Assembly (NCBI GenBank): GCA_018897155.1
Contig: JAHILE010000023.1
Coordinates: 1 to 38,271, forward strand
Origin: Nanoarchaeota archaeon
GTDB taxonomy: Archaea; EX4484-52; LFW-46
Length of the DNA: 38,271 nt
Direction: 5' to 3'
Part shown: one piece after another, positions 21,945 through 29,981 of the stretch
Position numbering within the stretch: position 1 is the first letter of the stretch
How the letters are laid out: every line of letters begins with the position of its first letter
Notes under the pieces: generated by a model
Told to the model about the DNA's origin: nothing
Seen by the model: only the letters and a program-made list of their open reading frames with translations
Database searches by the model: none
Position numbers and translations under genes: made by a program

Positions 21945-23102
21945 TTATTTCCTAACCATCCACCAGAAACCCACCATAATTATTGCAAGAACCAGAAACA
22001 TCTCGCGCATGCCGAAAAGCGAAATCATTGCAGCCGCGCTGAGGGGCCCGAGAAAATGAGCAATGCGTATTGATGTTTTGAATACTGACATGTTCTCGAT
22101 TATATTGCTTTTCTTTGAGTGCTTGTCAAGTTCCATCTCATTTAGCGGCTCTATTGCCGCAGCGCCCATGAAGGCCAAAAAGAAGAAAAGTATCATTGAG
22201 TTGATTGCGCCATAGTTTACATAAATCAAAAATGATGCAATCGTTATTGCAAAAAATCCGAGAGAGATGTATTTTTTTGAGCCTTCTTTTTCTGCGAGCC
22301 GGCCTATGGGGTATTCAAGCATGATGTACGGCACAATCATTATTGCAAATATTATTCCTATTTTGCCGAAATCAAAACCCAGGGACATTAATATAATTGG
22401 CAGGTACAGAAATGCGACAAAGCTCCAAAAATACAGGCCGAGGTTTGATACGAATATTTTTCTGAGTTTTATATCTGAAAAAAAAATAATTGCGTTTTTT
22501 ATGCTGTTTTCGGATTCTTTTCGTTTTATGGCGATGTCTCTTATACCCATACTTCCTGAAATGGCATATATTCCTAGGAAAAAAAGGGATGCGTAGGAAA
22601 AGACAGTTGTGTAGCTATATGACTTTGCTATTATGCCGCCGTTCAATATCCCCAAGAACATCCCTAAGTTCATGACGGTGAAATATTTCCCTTCTGAACT
22701 TCCTAGGTTTTTCTTTTTTGAACTGTTGTTAACAAGAATGCTTAATGCAGTTGTGCAAAGGCATACTGCTACTGCAAGAATTACCTGCACTAGCGCTAGA
22801 GCAATAGTGGAATTTATGAGTGTGTATGAAGCGAATACGAATGAGAATAGAATAAGGCCTATCTTGAGATTTTTGAGCACACCCCATTTTTCAAAGAACG
22901 TCATTATGTGAAAACTTATGAATATCGCGCTTAGCCCAAAAACAGCAGTTATCAGCCCAACTCCTTCAGGTCCGCCGTATATTTTTTCTGCAAAAATAGG
23001 GAAAATGGGTGTGGTTAGCGAAAATGTCATTGTGATAAGAAAGGCTATTATTGCAACTTCAGTTAGCTGCGAGAAATTCATGCGTATTTTTCCCCTGAAC
23101 AT
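21945..23102 (-). CDS. Major facilitator superfamily transporter
   Basis: A 385-residue integral membrane protein with about 11-12 hydrophobic segments. It starts FSQLTEVAIIAFLITMTFSLTTPIFPIFAEKIYGGPEGVGLITAVFGLSA, typical of the N-terminal MFS half, and has PYIMLEYPIGRLAEKEGSKKYISLGF at the equivalent of the conserved G-x-L-x-D/E-R/K-x-G loop of the second half. The substrate is unknown. ATG 23102 is chosen because a TATA box (minus strand, 23124-23135) lies 27 nt upstream. Its 3' end is echoed by the stub at 20643-20820. Confidence 0.85.
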   Translation of the reverse strand: MFRGKIRMNFSQLTEVAIIAFLITMTFSLTTPIFPIFAEKIYGGPEGVGLITAVFGLSAIFISFHIMTFFEKWGVLKNLKIGLILFSFVFASYTLINSTIALALVQVILAVAVCLCTTALSILVNNSSKKKNLGSSEGKYFTVMNLGMFLGILNGGIIAKSYSYTTVFSYASLFFLGIYAISGSMGIRDIAIKRKESENSIKNAIIFFSDIKLRKIFVSNLGLYFWSFVAFLYLPIILMSLGFDFGKIGIIFAIMIVPYIMLEYPIGRLAEKEGSKKYISLGFFAITIASFLIYVNYGAINSMILFFFLAFMGAAAIEPLNEMELDKHSKKSNIIENMSVFKTSIRIAHFLGPLSAAAMISLFGMREMFLVLAIIMVGFWWMVRK

Positions 23103-23123
23103 TGTTAATATACTTGGTTTTTG

Positions 23124-23168
23124 CTTTATATATGGATATGCGCTGTTCGGCAGATTATTAACTTTTTA
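23124..23168. promoter_or_regulatory. Divergent promoter region, MFS transporter and maf
   Basis: A minus-strand TATA box CCATATATAAAG (23124-23135) serves the transporter. A weaker plus-strand TTAACTTTTTAAG (about 23157-23169) lies 15-25 nt before the maf ATG. The two genes are only 81 nt apart. Confidence 0.5.
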
Positions 23169-23183
23169 AGCTAATGACAGTAC

Positions 23184-23765
23184 ATGTGCCCAACAATTAT
23201 TCTTGCGTCAAAATCGAACGGACGGGCGAAAATACTGCGCGAAGCCTGTTTTGCCTTTGATTCAGTGCATGGTAATGTGGACGAATCGGCAATACGTGAA
23301 AAGAGTCCTGAAGAGCTCGTGAAAAAACTCGCGCTTGCAAAGGCAGAGGATGTCGCGTTAAAAGCAGATGCTAAAGCAGTTGTAATCGGCGCAGACACAG
23401 TCTGCGTTTTTGGCGGAAAATTCATAGGGAAGCCGCGCGATAAAGACGATGCATTCAGAATGCTTTCCGCGTTCTCCGGAAAAACACATATGCTATTCAC
23501 AGGAATCGCAGTTTTGTGCATGGGGGATAAAAAATCTCTCGTTGATGTTTCGGTTTCCACAGTCACTTTCAGAACCATTTCAAAGGCAGAAATAGACGAT
23601 TACTTAACGACAGATGATGCGATGAATTTTGCCGGAGGCTACAATATTGATGCGACAAAAAGCATGCGCTTTATCGAAGGCATAAGCGGTTCATATACCG
23701 GAGTAATCGGCATGCCGCTCGAGAAATTGGTTCCGATGCTGAAAAAGTGCGGTTTTGATTATTGA
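23184..23765 (+). CDS. maf: Maf-family nucleotide pyrophosphatase
   Basis: A 193-residue Maf/ITPase-like protein that hydrolyses non-canonical or modified nucleoside triphosphates. Family landmarks: the N-terminal loop ILASKSNGRAKIL, VDESAIREKSPEELVKKLALAKAEDVA, GADTVCVFGGKFIGKPRDKDDAFRMLSAFSGKTHMLFTGIAV, and YNIDATKSMRFIEGISGSYTGVIGMPLEKL near the C-terminus. Length matches the family. First gene of a tight run (maf, GNAT, unknown, small membrane protein) with gaps of 4-9 nt. Confidence 0.92.
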   Translation: MCPTIILASKSNGRAKILREACFAFDSVHGNVDESAIREKSPEELVKKLALAKAEDVALKADAKAVVIGADTVCVFGGKFIGKPRDKDDAFRMLSAFSGKTHMLFTGIAVLCMGDKKSLVDVSVSTVTFRTISKAEIDDYLTTDDAMNFAGGYNIDATKSMRFIEGISGSYTGVIGMPLEKLVPMLKKCGFDY

Positions 23766-23774
23766 TGTGGTTTT

Positions 23775-24257
23775 ATGGGTGAAATTGTTAGGCTCGATGA
23801 AAATTATCTTGACCAGCTTGCAAAAATTGATTCTGAATCAGGGCACGAAATGGGAAAGGCGCGCCGCGTAACTTTACAAAAATATAAAACCGAATTAATT
23901 GAACGATTTAATCGCGGACACGAATTGTTTTTCGGCTACAAAGAAAATGGACTTTTGAAAGGATATGTAACATTAATTCCATTTTTTCCAGGACACAAGC
24001 ATTGCGAAGTTTATTGGCTTTCTGTGCGTAAAACATTTCAGGGCAAAGGGATAGGAACTGCTCTTATGACATTTATTGAAGATTATGCGCGAAAACTCGG
24101 GCTTAGAAAAGTCTGCCTTTATACAAATAAGGAAATGGATGGTGTAAGAAAGTTCTATGAAAAACTCGGTTATGTTTTAATAAATGAGTTCTCTGATTAT
24201 TATGGATATACTGATGTTTTAAAGAATACTGCGGTGCTTTATGCAAAAGTTTTGTGA
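23775..24257 (+). CDS. GNAT-family N-acetyltransferase
   Basis: A 160-residue protein with the acetyl-CoA-binding motif A at about residues 83-115: VYWLSVRKTFQGKGIGTALMTFIEDYARKLG (Q-G-K-G-I-G-T), then VRKFYEKLGYVL, the usual motif B. The substrate is unknown. The start is 9 nt after maf with GTGG upstream, so it is likely co-transcribed and translationally coupled. Confidence 0.85.
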   Translation: MGEIVRLDENYLDQLAKIDSESGHEMGKARRVTLQKYKTELIERFNRGHELFFGYKENGLLKGYVTLIPFFPGHKHCEVYWLSVRKTFQGKGIGTALMTFIEDYARKLGLRKVCLYTNKEMDGVRKFYEKLGYVLINEFSDYYGYTDVLKNTAVLYAKVL

Positions 24258-24262
24258 TTTTA

Positions 24263-24787
24263 ATGAGATGTAATAATGATGCTGAAAAAGCGATCAAAAT
24301 CCTGAAACGCCTGAAAGGGCTTGGCAAAGAGTTTGTCGTGCTTTCAGACTCGGACAAAAAAGCAATTGCGCAAATGCCCGAAGAAAAAAATCATTTCGTT
24401 TCGCTTCGCTCACTCAAAGCTTTTTTATTTTCTTCGAAAATAAAAAATGTAATAAATCGCGGCGTTATTGAAGTGTTGTCGCGCGAAATCACAATCGCGT
24501 TTTCGCATAACGAAAAATTTAGGCCGCCTCCGTGCGCCATAGTCCAACTTTTTTGCAAAGGAAAAATTGTCGGGGAAATGAATGATTCTGAAAAGAAGTT
24601 TTACAACGGTACGAAAGACGTTGATAATTATATTCTTCCGCCAGTGCCTTTTCCAGAGCTTGACGGAGCGTTCAGCAATGTTTGCTCAGCATCTCCGGGT
24701 TATGTTGCAGATGCTTTTTTAAGAACGCGGATTAAAGTAGCGGAAAGCGACGCGACATTGTTTGTCGGCTTCAATTTGAAAAGGTAA
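24263..24787 (+). CDS. Hypothetical protein carrying an in-frame palindromic repeat
   Basis: A 174-residue protein I do not recognise. The N-terminal 40 residues (AEKAIKILKRLKGLGKEFVVLSDSDKKAI) and the C-terminal 95 (for example FRPPPCAIVQLFCKGKIVGEMNDSEKKFYNGTKDVDNYILPPVPFPELDGAF) look like two normal protein segments. Between them, about residues 40-62 (NHFVSLRSLKAFLFSSKIKN) are encoded by a copy of the dispersed palindromic repeat. GTGAT at 24254-24258 precedes ATG 24263. The frame is open throughout, so the insertion is tolerated or exapted. Confidence 0.65.
   Translation: MRCNNDAEKAIKILKRLKGLGKEFVVLSDSDKKAIAQMPEEKNHFVSLRSLKAFLFSSKIKNVINRGVIEVLSREITIAFSHNEKFRPPPCAIVQLFCKGKIVGEMNDSEKKFYNGTKDVDNYILPPVPFPELDGAFSNVCSASPGYVADAFLRTRIKVAESDATLFVGFNLKR
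24386..24447 (+). repeat. Palindromic repeat copy inside a coding sequence
   Basis: AAAAATCATTTCG, then TTTCGCTTCGCTCACT and CAAAGC, then a 12-bp hairpin TTTTTTATTTTC/GAAAATAAAAAA (24421-24447, loop TTC). The spacer part matches the reverse complement of a unit of the array at about 37028-37066 with four differences by eye over 31 nt. Length is compatible with an in-frame insertion into the host gene. Confidence 0.8.
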
Positions 24788-24791
24788 TTTC

Positions 24792-25115
24792 ATGATTGTC
24801 CAGATTTTCGGCGCAACAGATTTGGTTGCAGCGGGGCTGTTGTACTTCGGCAAAATTTCAGGGCCGCAGTTTCTTGTCAGTGCGTGCATAATCCTTCTGA
24901 TTTTGAAAGGCGCAATGTCGCTTTTTCCATTTCCTTTTTATCTGCCGGGATTCTTGATGAACATTACAGATATCACAACAGTAATTCTGCTTTATTTCGG
25001 GGCAACGCCGATTCCGGAGCTCAAGGCTTTTATAATTGTGGTGCTTTTGGTAAAGGCGCTTCCTTCATTGATTTCATCAGCATTTTTGCTTCTCGGATGG
25101 ATTACGAAAAAATGA
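24792..25115 (+). CDS. Small membrane protein, three to four transmembrane segments
   Basis: A 107-residue, almost wholly hydrophobic protein (IFGATDLVAAGLLYFG, FLVSACIILLILKGAMSLFPFPF, ITDITTVILLYFGATP, LKAFIIVVLLVKALPSLISSAFLLLGW). I do not recognise a family. The pattern suggests two related hairpins (DLVAAGLLYFG and DITTVILLYFG), an internal repeat. It starts 4 nt after the previous gene, with AAAGGT as ribosome binding site. Confidence 0.65.
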   Translation: MIVQIFGATDLVAAGLLYFGKISGPQFLVSACIILLILKGAMSLFPFPFYLPGFLMNITDITTVILLYFGATPIPELKAFIIVVLLVKALPSLISSAFLLLGWITKK

Positions 25116-25128
25116 AGGTGCTAACACC

Positions 25129-25144
25129 GTTTTATATTTATAAG
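25129..25144 (+). promoter_or_regulatory. TATA box of iscU
   Basis: GTTTTATATTTATAAG, centred about 28-30 nt before ATG 25167, indicating a leaderless iscU transcript separate from the maf operon. Confidence 0.65.
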
Positions 25145-25166
25145 CATTCTCGCGCATTATTCAATT

Positions 25167-25538
25167 ATGTACTCGAAAAAAGTCATGGAGCACTTCCAGA
25201 AGCCGCATAATATGGGTGAAATGAAGAATCCTGATGGCGTCGGCTTGGTTGGAAATCCGCAATGCGGCGACCAAATGAAAATATTTATCAAAGTCAAAGA
25301 CAATAAAATCGCCGACATAAAGTTCCAGACTTACGGCTGCGCGGCGGCAATCGCCACAAGTTCCATGATTACAGACCTTGCAAAGGGAACGGCTCTTGAG
25401 GAAGCAGAAAAAATCACGCGCAAGAATGTTTCTGACGCGCTTGAAGGCCTGCCTCCGGTAAAGGAGCACTGCTCGAATCTTGCAGCGGACGGATTGCGCG
25501 CGGCAATTGAGGATTATAGGAAGAAAGCGAAGGCTTGA
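25167..25538 (+). CDS. iscU: Iron-sulfur cluster scaffold IscU/NifU-N
   Basis: A 123-residue scaffold on which Fe-S clusters are built. The three ligand cysteines are present: Cys33 (GNPQCGD, with the conserved Asp35), Cys58 (YGCAAAIA) and Cys102 (KEHCSNLA). MYSKKVMEHFQKPHNMGEM is the classical N-terminus. It is likely to serve proteins such as the FdhA-like enzyme, but no cysteine desulfurase gene is beside it. It is convergent with the ACT-domain gene and the two stop codons are adjacent with no base between. Confidence 0.95.
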   Translation: MYSKKVMEHFQKPHNMGEMKNPDGVGLVGNPQCGDQMKIFIKVKDNKIADIKFQTYGCAAAIATSSMITDLAKGTALEEAEKITRKNVSDALEGLPPVKEHCSNLAADGLRAAIEDYRKKAKA

Positions 25539-26192
25539 TTATTCTTTAATCAACCCGTACAAAATCTTAACGCCGTTCAGAAAGTCTTTTTCTTTGACCA
25601 AGATAATCAATTCAGGAACGCACGTTAAAACTTCCTGCATATTTACATTATTTGAAGAAAGCTCATTTGTCACAACAGATACAAGCCCGGGAGTGTTTTC
25701 TGCCTCGCCATCAAAAATGACATTCAGTTCTGCAAGTCCCTTTGTTGTTTTTACTATGAAGTTTTCCGGAATTATTTCGATAATTTTTGCGAGATTATGT
25801 TCGTCCACAATTACCTTGACAAACAGTTCGCCCTGCACAATACGAAGCACTTCTCCTTTTGAAAAATCAACGCCTGAAAATATGTGCGGAAGAATGTTCC
25901 GGATTTCTATGTCTTTTTTCAGCGTAATGCATGCGATGTTGCTCTTTGAGGAAAATGTGGATTTTTTTAGAAGTTCGCGCGCTTTTTTGTATGTTTCCTC
26001 AGTTTTGTTTTCCCAGTCATCATAGCGTCTTATTGCGCTGACAATTGTTTCTGTGGATGTGCGAAGCCCAAGATCACGCATAGCCTTTTTTGCCAGCGCC
26101 CGATTATTTATCAGGCCGCTATGAAGGAGTTTCTTAATCGAGGCATCATTGCTTATGTATTTCCAGATTTGTGTTGTAATGTTTTTTGCCAT
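25539..26192 (-). CDS. HTH-like and ACT-domain regulatory protein
   Basis: A 217-residue protein. The N-terminal 55 residues look like a helical DNA-binding domain (IKKLLHSGLINNRALAKKAMRDLGLRTSTETIVSAIRRY). The C-terminal half holds one or two ACT folds; the last, NTPGLVSVVTNELSSNNVNMQEVLTCVPELIILVKEKDF, has the typical small-molecule-binding layout. Proteins of this design are widespread, uncharacterised archaeal regulators, often presumed to sense amino acids. A TATA box CTATATAAATC (plus 26214-26224; used on the minus strand) is 27 nt from the start. Confidence 0.72.
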   Translation of the reverse strand: MAKNITTQIWKYISNDASIKKLLHSGLINNRALAKKAMRDLGLRTSTETIVSAIRRYDDWENKTEETYKKARELLKKSTFSSKSNIACITLKKDIEIRNILPHIFSGVDFSKGEVLRIVQGELFVKVIVDEHNLAKIIEIIPENFIVKTTKGLAELNVIFDGEAENTPGLVSVVTNELSSNNVNMQEVLTCVPELIILVKEKDFLNGVKILYGLIKE

Positions 26193-26304
26193 ATCATATT
26201 ATTAAAATAAAACTATATAAATCATTCATAAATGTTTCATTTTTAAATAAATGCGCTATATAGGTCACTAAATATTTAAACTGCCGGGAAAATATGTGTG
26301 TTTT

Positions 26305-26448
26305 ATGTACAAACACAAATTAATTGGCTTAAATACGCTTGATCCGTTTGCTCTGGATGGATTATCGCGACCAGAAAAACGTCGCGTTGAAAAAGAACTT
26401 TTTAAAGTTTACTGCAAAGAAGCGGTCGTGAAAAAATATGCAACTTAA
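26305..26448 (+). CDS. Small 47-residue protein overlapping an acetyltransferase gene
   Basis: ATG 26305 opens a 47-codon frame, MYKHKLIGLNTLDPFALDG then LSRPEKRRVEKELFKVYCKEAVVKKYAT, ending TAA at 26446-26448. TATA-like AATATTTAAA (26271-26280) is about 28 nt upstream. The acetyltransferase start codon overlaps its last four codons, so it may couple translation of that gene. It is basic and helical, and I do not recognise it. The promoter spacing and overlap argue that it is real. Confidence 0.6.
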   Translation: MYKHKLIGLNTLDPFALDGLSRPEKRRVEKELFKVYCKEAVVKKYAT

Positions 26449-26923
26449 AGACTTTGGAATTCGTCCGATTATTACGGGCGACATTCCACGAGTAGTATTA
26501 TTGATTGAGCAATGCGTATTTGAATCTTGCAGAACGGTTTATGATGCTGATGAGCTGAGTTATTGGGCATCGCTTTATTCAGAAGAAAAGTTTTGCGAAT
26601 ATACCCAAGAGTGGAATTTCTGGGTTTTGTGCGATAAAAACGCAAAAATAAAAGGTTGTGTCGGGATATATAATAACGTGCTCAAAGGGCTTTTTGTTGA
26701 GCCATCATGTCAGGGTGTTGGGTTTGGCAAAAAATTACTTGAGTTCGCAGAAAGCTACGCGAAAGAAAAAGGCGTGAAAAAAATTATCCTAGACGCATCG
26801 CCGAACGCTGTGCGGTTTTACGAGAAAAATGGTTATTATATGCTTGGAAAAAGATTGTATGCTACAGGCATTCAAAACGGGTGCCTGAACGTTATGCGGA
26901 TGGAGAAAAATATACTTCATTGA
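26438..26923 (+). CDS. GNAT-family N-acetyltransferase
   Basis: A 161-residue protein. Motif A is LKGLFVEPSCQGVGFGKKLLEFAESYAKEKG (Q-G-V-G-F-G), followed by the beta-strand KIILDASPNAVRFYEKNGYYMLGKR, the classical motif B region. The substrate is unknown. The start overlaps the preceding small gene by 11 nt. It converges with the beta-helix surface protein gene, whose stop is 4 nt away. Confidence 0.85.
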   Translation: MQLKDFGIRPIITGDIPRVVLLIEQCVFESCRTVYDADELSYWASLYSEEKFCEYTQEWNFWVLCDKNAKIKGCVGIYNNVLKGLFVEPSCQGVGFGKKLLEFAESYAKEKGVKKIILDASPNAVRFYEKNGYYMLGKRLYATGIQNGCLNVMRMEKNILH

Positions 26924-26926
26924 TCA

Positions 26927-29884
26927 TTATTGCGTCAGCTTTTTCGCTTCCTTAAGTCGTTCTATTAAATATTCTGTTTCAGCTTCTTCGAAAACCTTTT
27001 TTCTTGAATTTATGTAGGCAGAAGCCATCTTCGGATCTATGAGCTTTTGCTGAGGCTGTTTAGCCATTTCTATTTTTTGTTGGTTCTTTTTTTTGTTTTT
27101 GCGGTCTATGAAATAGAAAGCGACAGCGATGAATATACTTGCCACAGTTATTAGAGCAATAATCCAGCCATATGATGTTGTTCCGGAAGGGATTGTAGTG
27201 TCGGGTTCATTTGCTGCCGTATTTGAATAAGGTGTATCTATATTGTCGTTAGTTGAATCCAGTGATGTGTTTTCTGCATCATCTGCAGAGTTCTCTTCAG
27301 GCGGCTCTAAAATTTGTTCTGGAGTTTTCGGAGTCTGTACTGCCTTTCCAATAATTGCAAAATAAGAAAATCCAGGCGTTTGAGCACTATACGTCGTATA
27401 TTTTTCTGTAGAGTTTACAAGCTGCGTATTCAGAGCAATCCATCCGTTATCATATCGTGATAGATATATGGATGTTATGTTGTTTGAAACAATCCAGCTT
27501 TTATTTACGGTAAATTCAATTAGCGCTTCATCAATGTCTGAGTTGTTGAAATTGTTCTTTGAGATTTCCAGATATTGATAGACCTTATTCGGAGGCGCTG
27601 CAAAAGAAACGGATTGTTTTTTTGTTACTGAAACAGCCGGATTGGTCATTGATGACTTTAAATAAATTTCTACTTTTGTCACAGGGTTATTTGAAGGCGT
27701 TGATCTTATGAAGTCGGTTATTACGTCACCACCTCCACCGCCGTCTGAACTGCATGCATCGCATGAGCCTCCGCAGTCAGTGCCGGTTTCATCCCCATTT
27801 TGGATGTTGTCAGAGCATGTTGGTGCAGGCACGGGTGCAACATAGTGTCCGTAATACACGGCCTTTATTTCCGTGTTGCCTTTAAGCGCGATTTTAAACG
27901 GTGGTAGGTTTCCGCTTGCGTCTGTTGTTTTATTGTATGGGTTTTTCTGCACGCCTGCAGAAGCATTGTATATGATGTATATGCTTGTTGCCTGCAAGCC
28001 GGTTATTATGTAATTCGCGACAATTCCGGCAGTGGAATTTGTATCGTTCCATTGCATCAGCGCGTTGTTCCAGTTTACAAGAGTTCGGTTTATCGAGCTT
28101 TGCGCAGAAACGTTTGTCTTCAGCCAGATATTTTTCGTACTGTCGTTGTTGTAGTTGAAGTATGATGATGTATCCGCGAAATATATTTGGCGAGATGTGG
28201 TGAAGTTTGTGTTGGTGAAGTTGTTTGTGCTTGTAAACGAAAGAAAGTAATCATAAGAATTCATTGACATTATTGAACCTCCCGATATTGCATTTGAGTT
28301 AGAGGATGACCAAAAATATATGCCGATACCCTCATTACCAAATGCTGAGATACTATTATTCAAGAGTGTATTTCCATCACTATATACTATAGATATACCG
28401 ATTCCTAGATCCTCCGTCACAGCAATATTGTTGCTTAGAAACAGATTGATGTCAGAATTGTCTAAGATTATGCCATTACTTGAAGCAGTAATATTATTGT
28501 TAGAGATGGTATTTGAGTTGGACGAAGAGATAAGTCTTACCCCCAAACCAGAGTCACCAAAAGTAGTTATACGGTTATTAGAAATATTATTTGAATTGCT
28601 AGATGAATAAAGAAGTATGCCTTGGCTATGCTTTTCAAATGCTGTGATATTTGAGTTCAATATTGACGAATTTGTCGTCATTGCAAAAATTATCCCGTCT
28701 TTATAGATTGTAACATTTCTTATTGTTATATTTGTTGAATTTGTTATATAGAGTTGCCCAACATTAGTCAGGTTTTCAATAACTATGGATGAATTCGCGA
28801 AATAATAATATATAGGTTCACCTTGTTCTGTGTTTGTGGTGTCTATGGTGTGATCATAATAGGATGTGTTAGTCGATGGCACAATGTATATTGCATATGT
28901 GTTTGTCGTGTTTAAAACATTTCCGATTATGGTTGAATTTGTCGATGAATCTAAAACTATGCCATAACTGGCCGTTCCCGTTGTTTTAATTGTATTATTC
29001 CGGATTGTATTTGAGGATGCACCAAGTGCGATGCCGTAACTATTTACTCCTGAAGTAATAATCGTATTATTTAAAAATGTGTTTGAATTACTATTTGTTA
29101 CGCTAGTAATACCCAAACTAGCGTTACCAAGCAACAGTATCGTGTTATTTGAAATCTCATTTGAGCTACTGAATGATTCAAGGAAGATACCGTAACTGTA
29201 TTGACCTGATGTTGTGATTGTACTGTTCTGGATAATACCATTTGAACTCCTGTTGAAATAAATCGCAAAAGCTATGTTATTTGTCGCTCCCTGAATAATA
29301 TTCGCATTCTTTATTGTCGTGAAGTTGTAGCCCGAATTATCCACCCCATATCCCGTCTCACTTTGCGAATAATTAATCGTATATCCCGCGCCGTCAAGGG
29401 TTATGTTATTCGCGCTGATTGTAAAGCACGTTCCTGCCGACGAAACATTCTGCGCCAAAACATAGCTGTCGTTTTCTATTGTCAAATCTTGGCAGGCATA
29501 AAGGCTGTAAGGCGCAACGGTGTCAACAATTACAAATCTTTGCGCGCTTTGGTTCCACTCGCCAGTCATGTTTTCAGTCCAGATGGTGTAGTTGTATGTT
29601 CCATCTGCAAGGTCGGTCATGTTGTAATACCACGCGGTCAACGAATCATTCAGCATTGAAATATTAGTAAATCCGGAAGAATTACCCCATTCAAGGAGGG
29701 ATTGGTTAAGCGCGTCATTTGAACTGACATTAATATACGTCCAGTTTATGTTTGTCGTGGCATTATCAGGTATTGTTGGCGCAACAAACTCGCCAGATGT
29801 AAACGAAACAGATGATACTGCAATTATTATTAATGCAGCTAATAAGATTATGCTCGATCCATTGTCGCGTTTTGATCTGCCCAC
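26927..29884 (-). CDS. Large cell-surface right-handed beta-helix protein, membrane anchored
   Basis: 985 residues from GTG 29884. The start is chosen because GGGGAT (minus strand, about 29894-29889) precedes it and the N-terminal signal anchor (SSIILLAALIIIAVSSVSF) then lies at residues 10-30. Next come an Ig-like segment, a NosD-type beta-helix of about 20 rungs (repeats such as SNTISNNNITASSNGIILDNS), very many N-x-S/T glycosylation sites, a Cys motif CSDNIQNGDETGTDCGGSCDAC, and a domain ending TPGFSYFAIIG as in PGF-pre-PGF modules. The end is a transmembrane helix (WIIALITVASIFIAVAFYF) and an 80-residue charged cytoplasmic tail. Probably an exported, glycosylated surface protein; its ligand is unknown. 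Confidence 0.82.
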   Translation of the reverse strand: MGRSKRDNGSSIILLAALIIIAVSSVSFTSGEFVAPTIPDNATTNINWTYINVSSNDALNQSLLEWGNSSGFTNISMLNDSLTAWYYNMTDLADGTYNYTIWTENMTGEWNQSAQRFVIVDTVAPYSLYACQDLTIENDSYVLAQNVSSAGTCFTISANNITLDGAGYTINYSQSETGYGVDNSGYNFTTIKNANIIQGATNNIAFAIYFNRSSNGIIQNSTITTSGQYSYGIFLESFSSSNEISNNTILLLGNASLGITSVTNSNSNTFLNNTIITSGVNSYGIALGASSNTIRNNTIKTTGTASYGIVLDSSTNSTIIGNVLNTTNTYAIYIVPSTNTSYYDHTIDTTNTEQGEPIYYYFANSSIVIENLTNVGQLYITNSTNITIRNVTIYKDGIIFAMTTNSSILNSNITAFEKHSQGILLYSSSNSNNISNNRITTFGDSGLGVRLISSSNSNTISNNNITASSNGIILDNSDINLFLSNNIAVTEDLGIGISIVYSDGNTLLNNSISAFGNEGIGIYFWSSSNSNAISGGSIMSMNSYDYFLSFTSTNNFTNTNFTTSRQIYFADTSSYFNYNNDSTKNIWLKTNVSAQSSINRTLVNWNNALMQWNDTNSTAGIVANYIITGLQATSIYIIYNASAGVQKNPYNKTTDASGNLPPFKIALKGNTEIKAVYYGHYVAPVPAPTCSDNIQNGDETGTDCGGSCDACSSDGGGGGDVITDFIRSTPSNNPVTKVEIYLKSSMTNPAVSVTKKQSVSFAAPPNKVYQYLEISKNNFNNSDIDEALIEFTVNKSWIVSNNITSIYLSRYDNGWIALNTQLVNSTEKYTTYSAQTPGFSYFAIIGKAVQTPKTPEQILEPPEENSADDAENTSLDSTNDNIDTPYSNTAANEPDTTIPSGTTSYGWIIALITVASIFIAVAFYFIDRKNKKKNQQKIEMAKQPQQKLIDPKMASAYINSRKKVFEEAETEYLIERLKEAKKLTQ

Positions 29885-29912
29885 AAAATCCCCACTGCAG
29901 TTATTTATTTGT

Positions 29913-29962
29913 GTTTTATATATTATATATGATTCAATTGGCGGATTATTTGCTTTTATCTC
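29913..29962. promoter_or_regulatory. Divergent promoters, surface protein and methyltransferase
   Basis: Minus-strand ATATATAAAAC (29913-29923) is placed for a start just upstream of the ribosome binding site of the surface-protein GTG. Plus-strand GCTTTTATCTC (29952-29962) is 25 nt before the methyltransferase ATG 29982. Confidence 0.5.
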
Positions 29963-29981
29963 TAATTTAACAAATATTTGC

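Noticed and set aside
29748-29981. A longer N-terminus for the methyltransferase, starting about 78 codons upstream.
   Set aside because: That stretch is antisense to the start of the surface-protein gene and its promoter. ATG 29982 has a TATA box 25 nt upstream and gives a normal N-terminus.
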